Part shown: positions 26,224 through 36,961 of the stretch, piece by piece
Numbering within the stretch: position 1 is the first letter of the stretch
Layout: each line of letters opens with the position of its first letter
NCBI GenBank assembly: GCA_028564675.1
Contig: JAOVVO010000048.1
Location: 1-64,000, forward strand
From: Onchocerca lupi
Lineage: Eukaryota; Nematoda; Chromadorea; Rhabditida; Onchocercidae
Reading direction: 5' to 3'
Length of the DNA stretch: 64,000 bases
Made by a program: the position numbers and the translations under genes
The notes under the pieces: model-generated
The model's input: the letters and a program-made list of their open reading frames with translations, nothing else
Told to the model about the DNA's origin: nothing
Database searches by the model: none

Positions 26224-27180
26224 AAGAGAGGAGAGAAGAAGAAAGAAGAACATGTTGGTTTATCGAATTCTAATAGCATAGCTTATGCTACTTCTCACAT
26301 CATTTATGGCTATAATTGACCTTTGCACTCATATCTTTCGATTCACTTTTTCATTATTTTCTTTTCTTTCATCTCTTTTTTTCTCCCTTTTTCTCTCTAC
26401 CTCTCTTCTCTTCTAATTAATTTGTTTTTAGTTCAAGTAAATTAATGAATTTCATGCAAAGGAAAGTAAGATAGTATCCATAATTCAAATTCACTTTATT
26501 GTTGCCATCACCACGAGGAAAATAAGATTGTTAATTAATACCGTTATAACCAAAATGCCTCTTATCATTCGCATTGAATTAGAAATATACTGAGATTGTG
26601 CGAGTATTTCAACAACAGTTCAAAATTTTGAATTTTCATACCTCAATCAAATTCAAATTTATTTCGACTGATTTCTTGCAAAATTTAAGGTAATATAAAC
26701 TTAAATATTACTCAAATGTGAAATTTAAAGTTGAATATGATACTTAAATACATATGAATTTGAATTAAACGTGGAACTTTATCTTTCAACACAACACGAT
26801 CTAATTTGTGCTTCCGCCTTTCGTGATTTTGATTTCTTCTTTTTTTCTCAATCACAAATTTATCAAATTTTCATTTATTCTTGCAGCCTTCTGTATTTAT
26901 GCCATCTTTTTTAAAGCCTAATAATTTATATTAAAAAATGATTAAAATTATCATTTCCCATTTAAAAATAAGACGCTAATTTCTCTTTCACTTTTAGTTT
27001 TTTTTCCTGTGAATTTATAAAATTCAAAGAGAAATATTCAGTATTTGGAATCAAAAAAGAAAAAAAAATAGGATAAAATATATATAATAAAAAATGATTA
27101 AAATTGAATTATCATTTCCGACACAAAATCGAAACTTTTTATTTCATATTCAGATTTTTTTCTCGAATTAATGGAATTAA
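23899..27180. other. intergenic, nothing firm
   Basis: Poly-T runs, AT-rich DNA and one (GA)n tract. The ORF at 24766-25053 (95 codons, Ile/Phe/Tyr-rich) has no domain I recognise and no splice context. A weak resemblance to the head of the dispersed repeat is seen near 25279. Confidence 0.5.
26190..26240. repeat. (GA)n microsatellite
   Basis: Near-perfect GA dinucleotide repeat followed by purine-rich sequence. Confidence 0.8.
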
Positions 27181-30100
27181 ATGGTAATTTTAGATCTTCT
27201 TGATCATCTTCAATCCTCGGTTATGACAAAACAGTCAGATGATGTGGCAATACAAAATGACCCTATTTTACCGTCATCTAGCAAAATCAATAAATTAAAA
27301 TTTTCAAAATCTCCACATGGATCATCACGATTATCACATTTATTATCAAAAATTTCTCGAAAAGATAAGGTATCATCTTTTCTTTTCTGTTAAATTATCA
27401 TACAATTTCGACAAGTATGAATCTATGAAAGGATTAAAATTGTTACTTTTACATAGCATTTATTTTTATTCTTTATTGTATAAAAATATTTGAGTTAAAT
27501 TATGTGAGCTATAATTTTGACACAATTATTCTATAAAATATTTCGAAAAGTATTAAACGACTCTAACATTGAGTCAAAGTCCCCAGATACAAAAATTTAT
27601 AGTTCAGGACTGCTTCGAAATTGATAATGGTTAATTTTTTATATTATCATCGCAGTGAAATTATAATCCTTTAATCTCTTTATCTTCAATTAATAAAGAA
27701 AAATGATGTTAAAAGATAAAAATTTCAAATCAAAAGAAAAAAATTAAAGCCTTGCATTTTATTATAGTAACATTTTTCTGGAAAAGTTTTTTAATTTAGT
27801 TCCCATTATATTAAATATTTTAAATTCCATAAATTTATTTCCTTTTTTCGTCAGAATTTATCGAAAATTTTGTATTAATTTATTAAATAAATTTGTCAAA
27901 TATAAATATCTAAATTTTTTGATTTTTGTTGTCTGTGTGCTATCATAAATGATGGATGATAAAGCCGTCATATCGGTTATTTTAATAATATTATTCATTT
28001 TTTAGAATTTGCGAATGGTCATTTAAGCCGAAAAAATTCTGATATTATCTTTTTACTAAATGCATTAAAATATTGATTGATAAATACTAATTTTTTTTTT
28101 TTTTTTTTTTTTAGAAAGTAGCAGATAAATATTACATTTCTGCGGAACCGCCGTTCACTTCAACTCCCGATATGTCGGGGGAAGAAGATGGTGTTGAAGT
28201 GTCATATGTGGAGACGGAAAGTGAATTTTCCGAAAATACAGTTCCGGCTATCGATTCTGCTAATGTTAAAAGTACATCAAATAGATTGATTTATGTTGAT
28301 GGTGCTGCTTTAGAGGATTCATCCACAACAACAACTGCATCAGCGGACTATAGTAGTAGTTCCGCAATTGGGAATATCAATGTTGAGGTCAGTTAGTCTC
28401 ACTAATTTGACCTTTTATCATGCTTTAAATGGTATAGATAAAATTTGTGCTTCATTTTTTCATCATCTACTAATCAAATATTTTAGAAATTTAATCAACT
28501 GAAATTTATTCGAAATTCACTTCAAATTTAATACGCAGTTTACTATAACTTAGTGTTTTCTCATCGTATATGATTGTATTAGAAGAGAAAAAATTATAAT
28601 AATTTAAATAAAAACTCGTTTAAATGTTCGTTGTTTATTTCTACTTAACGTTTCAAGTTCTTCACCGATTAATTTAAAAGTTTGATACAATTTCACATTC
28701 GATATAGATGCATGTTTCTATATGGATATACCTACTTTTTTTTTACCCACCTGTGACAGGTAAAAATAAGTAAGCGGAAGTTCCAGCTAGTAAACAAATA
28801 AAACCTTGATAGAATGAAATTCAAAATTTTTTATGACTATTTCCAATACTATTGACACATTATATTAGTTCAGTATCGATTAATTTACAACGTCAATTTA
28901 TTATTTGGTATCTCTTATATCAAAGATTATAACTATAATAGTTTATTCTATTTATTCATTATTTTTTGCTTTTTTTTGTTAATAATTTGATATAAAATCA
29001 TTTTTATCATATCATTTGTTCCGATAATTATTTATGCATTATTCTGGTTATTATCAAAATACTAATTGTACCTCAACATGGATTACATAACTTTTTTATC
29101 CCGCAGAAATCTGAAATCATATGTCATATGTAGTTTATCATGCTAATATAATTCTGATAGTCAATATTTTCTTTATTCTTTTATTCGTCCAAATATGCAT
29201 ATGTAATATTTATTAAATAACGTATTTAACGCACGAATATTCGCTATTTTGAATTTTAAAATAACTTTAATATATTTGAAAAATTTTTACATTTGATTTC
29301 TTCTTCATATATAAGCAAAATTCATGAAGTTATTTGCGAATAATATTTAATTTGTAGTTCAACGTTTCGAAATTTGAACATATTTTCCAGAGTCAGATGA
29401 TAAGAAGAAATTTTATTACTTGTAAATCATCGGATCAAGAAGTTGTACAATCAACAACACAAACAGTAACAACAACCGATATTAATGCAAATATTGATGA
29501 AAATAAAAGTTTCAAAAGTCGTACGAATTTGACGACAATATGGTTTGTATTGCAATATGATATTAGAAAATGAGAATTTAAGTAATACATGATCATAGAT
29601 CGATTCCTGAAATAGCCTTATGTTGCGATGTCAATCGCTAAATTTTTTCTATTAATTGATCAAATCATCGGCTAATTCAGTGATGACTAATATTCATACT
29701 TCTTTGATAATGATAAGCATTAATCATTACAAATATTATAAATATTATTTGGATGTTTTATTTTTTCTAATATGATTTTTCTTTCGAATTCTTTTTTATT
29801 AAGAATAAAATGGTCTGTCAATAAAGAAAAAATCTAAAAATTATAGCTGTTTACCAAAGTATGACAGAATAGATTAGAGATATTGTAAAGCAATAGGTTA
29901 TATTAAAATATGTTTCCGAGATTGTTGGATGCAATTTAAATTCACAATTACAAATTTGGACATTATGCAAATCGAAAATTAATATTTATATAGATGAAAG
30001 AACTCTAATTAGTAATGAAAACTAATTATCTCTTTCTTTATCGATTCTCATTTGCTGATTTCAATTTAATCCATATTACTGTAATGATCGCTTAAATTTC

Positions 30101-30597
30101 ATATTTACAGGTATATTGCTATTGTTAGCATGCAATTATTTTTGGTCATTTTCGTGCTATTTTGGAGTTTGATCATCCTTAAAATCTTTTATGATGATTT
30201 CTATAATACCCGATCAAAATCATCAATGCTATGCAGCAGTATTGAAGCGATCGATGAATGGCTATCGTTGGATCTAGCACAAACAATCAAATGCAACAAT
30301 GATTCTATTAGTTTCTTCGATCGATTAAAACATGAAGCAGAAGTGTTTATTCAATTTCTGATAGTACAATTCCGCTCCATTCCTACCATTTTAACATCGA
30401 CGACATTTATCCAGTTGTACGAGTGGCTATTGAAAACATTGCGAAATGGAAAGGAAATTTTGAATGAATACTATGAAATTGTTTGGACAAATCTTCTGAA
30501 AAACTATTATGAAATGATTTGGAAAAAGTATTGTGAAATAATTTCGATAAATATAAATGATTGGAAGGAGAAATTCTATCGAATGGTACATTCATAA
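27181..30597 (+). CDS. unrecognised single-pass membrane protein (366 aa, four exons)
   Basis: I do not recognise this gene. Four exons splice in agreement: 27181-27369, 28115-28387, 29391-29542, 30111-30597. The first 200 residues are polar, rich in Ser/Thr and acidic residues (for example DMSGEEDGVEVSYVETESE), with a Ser/Lys-rich early part (SSRLSHLLSKISRKDK). One strong hydrophobic segment (about residues 205-229, with SMQLFLVIFVLFWSLIIL) is followed by a tail of about 137 residues. The tail has a repeated amphipathic Tyr/Trp pattern (ILNEYYEIVWTNLLKNYYEMIWKKYCEII split over its length). There is no N-terminal signal peptide, so a type II or tail-anchored-like topology is possible. The start is uncertain: TAA precedes ATG 27181, but a GTAATTTTAG just inside it could be an acceptor for an upstream exon. 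A LEM- or KASH-type nuclear-envelope role came to mind from the layout, but no such domain is visible. Confidence 0.7.
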
Positions 30598-33500
30598 TTA
30601 CAAAAATGCTCTAGGAATGTTTTAGCTTTAATTATTAAGGCTGAAAAATGAATATCGAACTATGATAATCCTGTAGCTGTCGAATTATTCTGATATTCAT
30701 TATTGTATTGATTTTAATATAATTATGTCTTATTCGTTTTAAAACAATCCCGTCAATCTTTAATTAGTCAGCAGTTATAAAAAGCCAAACATTTAGCTTT
30801 TCGGTGTTTCAAAGATGTATACATCGGAATTTGATTATCATTCTTTTGGAATTTTCAAAATTCCATAATTGTTATTTTATGTTTTCAAATTAGAGTTTTT
30901 AATTTACCTCTCAAAAAAAAAAAAAAAAAAATTCAGAATGATGCATTTATATTTTCTGTTGTATAATTGTTTCAGTTTCATATTTGAAATGTATTTTCAT
31001 TTGCATTTAGTATCATGAATTTTTTAGTTTTTCAATTTTTCCATCATTTTCACGAATTTTTGTGATATTTTTTCATTTTGAACTTATTAGTAGGAAAAAA
31101 ATTCCGTTGATGATAAATAGCGGTCATGAACAAACTAACATTTGCGATATCATTTATTATTAAAATAAGGAAAAAAAGGATGCAGGTGTAAGTATTATCA
31201 ATTGAATATTAATAAGAAAAGATATAAATAAGATAATTCAATGTCATTTTCCATTTCAATCCGTTACTGTTTGCAAACGAAAACAATGAACCCAATTCTG
31301 CTATATGACCTTAGAACTTAATTGATTAACAGCAAAACTATTACGAACCAATAGATTTAAAGGAAAATATTCCTAGATCAATATTCTTAGCAACTTCATC
31401 CCCTTAACCATTCATATCTCAGAGTTCATCTATCGCATTTCCAGTCAATCAGTTCTATCCCGAAAATCTTTGATGACAAATGAACTTTCTAGAATCAAGT
31501 CGCCTGGAAATAATTACAGCTCATCTCTTTCCTTAAACTCCACATATTCTAACATTCGTTCTAAAATCTTCAATTTTTGATATTAACTTTGATGTGCAGT
31601 ATTTCTGCTACATCTAAGTGAGACTAATTTATTTATCAAGAAACAGCAATTGATTCATGATTTTGGATCTTGATCTTATTTGTTAAAAAATATTTCAGCT
31701 ACTCTTCCAAATTTTTACGTTCCTTTCTCGTAATAATAATTTGTCAATTCATTTTTAGCGAAAAAAATTTACTGAATCATTTTTTTAGGTAAGAAAAGAT
31801 CTTTTCAAATCTGCAATTGAGAATGCTCAATGAATTTGTGCAAGGAGAGATAAGCAATCAGTCAAATGATTAAGCGTTGATTATTTTCGATCTTGATCTT
31901 ATTAATTGGAACAAAAAAGGCTTTGTTGAAATGCCTCAATATTATGCATAAGAATCAATATTACTACCTCTTTCATCTTCAGTTGCGGAAAATATTCGAT
32001 TCAATTTTACTCCTGCACTATGTAAATCGAAATATCTTTACCATTTCTGTAAGTTGCAGTAAAAATGAATAAACACATTTCAACTCAATTTTTCAAATCA
32101 AGCATTTCCGCCTAAAAATGAAAATTTGCGCAGTATAAAACTTAAATATCATTCAGTAGAACTTCAGTAAGTATCAGTAATTTGATTTCTTCGGAAAATT
32201 CAAAAATTCAAATTTGATAATTTTTCGAAAAATGGGATTAACCCAAGAAAATCTGTTGAAAATGAGTGAGTGAGAAAATGAGAAGACTGTCAATCAAAAC
32301 AACAAACTCCTAGTTCTATGGTAATGATAATAATCACAAGTTTAAAAAAGAAAGCAATTATGGGTTTAAAAAAATCGATGATATTTTAAAAATGAGATGC
32401 TTTAAATCTAAAACGAACTTTTAAGTTAAATATTTTGGAGAATCTTTTTGATTAAAATCTTTTTGCCCTCAAGTTTTTATATTAATTTTCCAAAAATCAA
32501 CGCGAATTTCCTTATCGAAAATATACCGAGCAGAGTATGAAAGCCCAAATAATTTTCTAAAATAATTTTTGTGTCTCAAAGTCCTACATTATAGAAATTT
32601 GTTCTATTTGGATTGTTATTCAATTCATATGTAAATTCCTTTAGATTATACGTGTTAAATACCTGCTAAATCTATGTCTTGAACATCTGTAAATCCAAGT
32701 CATATGTAAAATTTTTCGTTTTAAATTTAATGGCAAAATTAATTTTTATAAAGCACTCATCTCACTATGCAGAAATTCCAACATTTTTTCATGCTGAGAA
32801 ATGAATCTGTTACCTAATTTATAATCATGTAACATGTAAAATTATCTACATCCGGTATGCTAATCATGTAACATTTAGGGTTATGCACATCTGGTAATTT
32901 ATAACATAAAATATGTCTTTTCTCAGGTACCAATCTCTTATACAACGTGAACATCCGCTTATCGAGGATAGCAGTTATTCTTAAGCTGCTTGTGTTAATT
33001 GCTGGCGTGGTAATTTTCGGAATTGTAATTGAAGCTAGTATGGTAATTTGAACTTTAATTGAAGCTAGTTATGGTAATTTGTATTTTTCAACTGCTCTTA
33101 TAATTTTCGATTTTGTAATTTTGACTTGGTAATTCTCGGCTGTTATAATTTCGATTTTGTGAACTTCTATACCATATACTCCTACTCTTCATAGTATTCT
33201 ATAACTAATTATCTGTGGTATTAACAATAAACTTACAAAATAATTATCCACTCATTCATCAATTCGACTCAAAGTGCAAGTACTTTCTTTAACTATAACT
33301 AACTTGTTAACTCAAAGAATAAAATTTACGATAAAGAGATCATTGAAAGATCTTTTCAATATGTTGCTGTTGAGAATTTATTTTTTTTTTTTAATGCAAC
33401 AAATGTTTGTAAAAAAAATCGTTCAACAAATATTGTAGCATTTTAAAAGTGTGCAAATAAAGTTCTTTGTTTCTTCTTTCTAACAATAAATTTTTACAAA

Positions 33501-34061
33501 AAGTAGTGTCTCGTCATATACTATTTATTGTCATATCTATCATAAGAAAACTGTCATAGAAATTTGAGGGAGACTATATGTAGATGGAATTGAAATCCTA
33601 AGACATCTGGCATCTTGCTAGCAAACAATTCCAAATTTTAATTCAAAATTCCCCCTGGAAAAGTCAGAATTTCAGATGTTAAAAACTAGTGCTTTGTCAT
33701 TTTTGTTCACGAATATTTCCTGTGTGTTGGTTACTGTAATAACTCTCTCAGTGATATCATTCTATTCTGAGTGAAAGAATTTTGACATAAATATTTATAA
33801 TACAATGATGTTTTGAAAAAACTAATCGGAATTTTAGAGAGGAGGAAAGTTAAAATTATTATGCAAAAAGATTAGAATTCTTTGGTCTCTTATACAGATC
33901 GTATGATTTATCGGAATGTATGAAAAACAATTCTTTCCACCATTGCAATAATTGCTGCATTGTTGGAATTCGTTAGCTAAATTTTAATAATTTTTATTTA
34001 TATATTTTTACAAGTTTTATTTATTTATTCCGATCGAATATTTTTCTGAACTGTTTTTTAG
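30598..34061. other. intergenic with unresolved exon-like pieces
   Basis: Somewhat less AT-biased than the flanks. Open segments after acceptor-like AGs occur near 31440-31580 (Ser/Asn-rich, ending in TGA), 31790-31870 and 32925-32985 (YQSLIQREHPLIEDSSYS then stop). None links to a second exon I could prove. A duplicated 25-bp unit lies at 33026-33082. Confidence 0.4.
33026..33082 (+). repeat. tandem duplication of a 25-26-bp unit
   Basis: The unit TAATTGAAGCTAGT followed by (T)ATGGTAATTTG occurs twice, at 33026-33050 and 33057-33082. Confidence 0.75.
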
Positions 34062-34172
34062 AATTTGAGCCAGATTTCGTCGCTTCAAGCACTGTCATAT
34101 ACCAGTGAAGTGCATCAAAATGCTATCAACCTCTATTTTGCAATCTCACCATCATATATTACACAAGTACCG
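34062..34172 (+). CDS. orphan internal exon candidate (37 codons)
   Basis: A 111-nt open segment with a TTTTTTAG acceptor and a perfect CCG|GTAAGT donor, length divisible by three. It reads NLSQISSLQALSYTSEVHQN and ends PSYITQVP, with balanced composition unlike surrounding junk ORFs. Flanking exons were not found. A candidate terminal exon lies at 36294-36377 in a compatible phase, but a link between them is only possible, not shown. Confidence 0.45.
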
Positions 34173-34249
34173 GTAAGTGAACAAGACATTGTTCTCAATA
34201 TAAAAATTAAATATTCATCAATTTTTTTTTTTTAATCTGTAAACAAAAA

Positions 34250-34267
34250 GCTCTCTCTCTCTCTCTC
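34250..34267. repeat. (CT)n microsatellite
   Basis: Short CT dinucleotide tract followed by poly-A. Confidence 0.8.
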
Positions 34268-34861
34268 AAAAAAAAAAAGAAAACAACAATCGAAAACAAA
34301 AAGCTTTCACTGTTCTTACTGCTTTTCCTCCTTACATTCAAAGCAATGATTTGCGACAACACTTCGTCGCATAACGTCAGCGATAATATAGAAAATCTGT
34401 ATGTTGCATTTCCCAATCACTTTCGGGACATGAATTTATCAATCTATCCACTGAGTCTACACAACATTTGTTCCAAATTACCAATATGAAATAGCGAACT
34501 ACATTATTTCTCAAATCGTTCTTGTAATTCGTCAATTGCTTCCAAAGTATAGCAAATAGCAAACGGCGATGAAATGTTACTGTTCAAAGATTCCACAGTT
34601 GATACTTGTAAATTTCTTTAAATTGTGATTGTTCAAAAATTGCAAAAAAAAAAAAAAAAATCATTAGATCGTTTGGATTATAAAATAAATCATTTCAAAT
34701 TATCTCAGATATCGAATAAAAGCAATCAATCAATAACGCAGGAATAAGCGATTATTTGAAGCTAGAAAATGACATTATGCAATTGAATTTAAAATAAGAT
34801 TGTTCGATATCAGGAACCATTAAGCAGACAAGGAAGGAGAAATAGCGCTAAAAACACGGTC

Positions 34862-35240
34862 GAAACAGAAAAAATGCCGTTCAAATGTGACATATGCGAC
34901 AATTCAAAATATCCATGCAAACTGCGAAATCAAAATTTGACACATATGGGCAAAAAAAATTGAAATGTGACATATGCGGCAGGCAATTCAAATATTTGCG
35001 CAGTTTGCAAGCTTATGTTATGATACATACGGTGCCGCATTCGAGAATTCGTGAAAGCTGCGAAATCATATTCCGGTGAAGAACTGTTCAAATGTAATCA
35101 ATGGGGCGAAAAAATCAAGTATAATGGCAATCTGAAAATACATGAACAGAAACAAACACAAGAATGCAGATTCATTCAAATGTGATAAGTGCGACAGAAT
35201 ATTCTGTCGAAATTATGATTTGGAAAGGCACAAAAAGAAG
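34862..35240 (+). pseudogene. broken C2H2 zinc-finger gene relic
   Basis: At least four degraded C2H2 fingers in three frames. Finger 1 (from 34874, KMPFKCDICDN) keeps both Cys but its first His is gone. After an A8 run the frame shifts, and finger 2 (LKCDICGRQFKYLRSLQAY) keeps both Cys with Tyr in place of the first His. A further shift leads to finger 3 (SGEELFKCNQWGEKI), where the second Cys is Trp. Finger 4 (SFKCDKCDRIFCRNYDLERH) keeps two Cys and one His. The linkers resemble the TGEKPF linker. With frameshifts, stops and lost ligands in every finger, it cannot encode a working factor. No introns were seen in the piece, so a retrocopy or one decayed exon are both possible. Confidence 0.78.
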
Positions 35241-35244
35241 AAAA

Positions 35245-35350
35245 AAATTCTGCTGAAAGATTATATCCTGCAGTAAATCCCATAATTATACCGATAATCA
35301 ATGTCTCTGTCACAGCTATAATAATAGAAAAAATAATTTCATCGGCAGGA
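35245..35350 (-). other. minus-strand transmembrane exon-like segment
   Basis: After a TATTTTACAG acceptor (minus strand) an open frame reads SPADEIIFSIIIAVTETLII then GIIMGFTAGY, a good single transmembrane helix with an acidic start. No partner exons or clear donor were identified, and it abuts the zinc-finger relic on the other strand. Confidence 0.25.
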
Positions 35351-35359
35351 CTGTAAAAT

Positions 35360-36293
35360 ATTTTGTGATAATTTGAATTGTTGTCCAGTGTTTTATCTTT
35401 TAGTGCCTTGTCATAATTTCTTGGCCGAAAGTGATTGATGGAATATGAATGGAATTTTTTTTTTTTTGAGATAGAATGGGACAAAATTTCATATTGTATT
35501 CATTTTATCACACAAATTTTCATTTTAATTTACGTGGCAATATTCTATTTATCATCACATTTGTATATTGTCATCATAGTTTTTTCACCTGAAAATATTG
35601 ACGGGTCATCTAGAAGATTTGTTTTACTGGGCTTTCATTTGTTTTTCATTAGAAATTTACTTTTAAATTTTATAGAATGTTTGTTAAAATATATATTTTC
35701 CTGAAATTTGGACAACAGACATATTCAGTTGGTAAAAAAAAAACCATTTGATTTCAAAGTCTTTGCTGGGCTCATTAACCAACTGACTGCTTGCTGCTAT
35801 ATGTCATAATTCTGTACATTTATGTAGTCGAATAAAAATTTGACAGAATTTCGAGAATATATTTCGAACATTTTTTACAAATCAATAGATATCCGACAGT
35901 ATGTTAAATTTCTAATAATTCGAATATAAAAGAAGTAAGATTTTTTTATAGAATTAGCTCAATTTTAATGATGATATTTATCCTAATTTCTCCTTGCTGC
36001 TAAATAAATCGCTTACTTCTCTTGTCTTTCTCTTTAAATAATTTTTAGCCGGAAACTATTTTCAGGGAAATATCTAATTTCCTTCGTTTCCTAGATATCC
36101 AACCGATTAAACAATTTAGTTTATTTCTTTCATTGCCAATATTTTGAAACGATATCAATTAAAAATGAGCTAAATTTACGACTGGACATCCTTTTTAAAT
36201 TTTGACAAAAATTTCAAAAATTTTGCTAATTTTTGTCTTTTTTCGAGCTACTGTTAATAATGTACTGTGAATAAATTTGATTGTTACAATCAG
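35360..36293. other. non-coding, nothing recognised
   Basis: AT-rich sequence between the zinc-finger relic and the next exon candidate. The ORF at 35435-35704 is Phe/Ile-rich without a domain or splice context. Confidence 0.5.
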
Positions 36294-36377
36294 AAGATCA
36301 CTGTATCTGAAATTTCGACTTCAATTACTCTTAAAGTTGCAGAAAACGAAGAGGAAAAAGAGGCAGATAGCTATTAA
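36294..36377 (+). CDS. orphan terminal exon candidate (27 codons plus stop)
   Basis: After a TTACAATCAG acceptor the frame reads KITVSEISTSITLKVAENEE and ends EKEADSY then TAA. The acidic, Ser/Thr-rich composition resembles a real C-terminus. Its phase is compatible with the exon candidate at 34062-34172. No other support. Confidence 0.35.
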   Translation, partial: KITVSEISTSITLKVAENEEEKEADSY

Positions 36378-36961
36378 GAAAGAAAGAAAGAAAGGTTGTG
36401 AGGGCGAATCTATTCAAAAACTTGATTTAACCAATTCTGAGTTGGTGAGAAGGTTGAGATAGAGCATTTCATTTCGCACCTATATACATTCAGATTTGTA
36501 GTCGAAAACTTCAAATCAATGATTAGTTCACGATGATGACATTTTTGTGCAAATGTTGTTGCATGTATAAGATTTCTACTCATTAGATTTAGTCGTATGC
36601 AGGACTGTGGCAGTTTATTTTTTTTTCAACCTTTTGATATCGTTCTTTCGAGAATATTTTTTTGTATGAATTAAGAAATAAATTGTCTTTTATAATCCAT
36701 GCGAATTGCTTGTATCAAATTAGACTCCACGTTACATGGATTATTTTCGTTTATTCGAGTCATACAGTTGTTATCCGTGACATATAATACTATCTAGAGA
36801 AATAATTTTCATGCCGTAACACACATAAATGTTACATTCAAAGCATTGTTGAGAAATTGGCGAATATCTTGTCGATTGATTTTTTCCAATACAGACTTGC
36901 TTATTAACTATGATTAATTTATCTGTATCAGACAGTTTATAGGACACGGTGTACATAAAAG

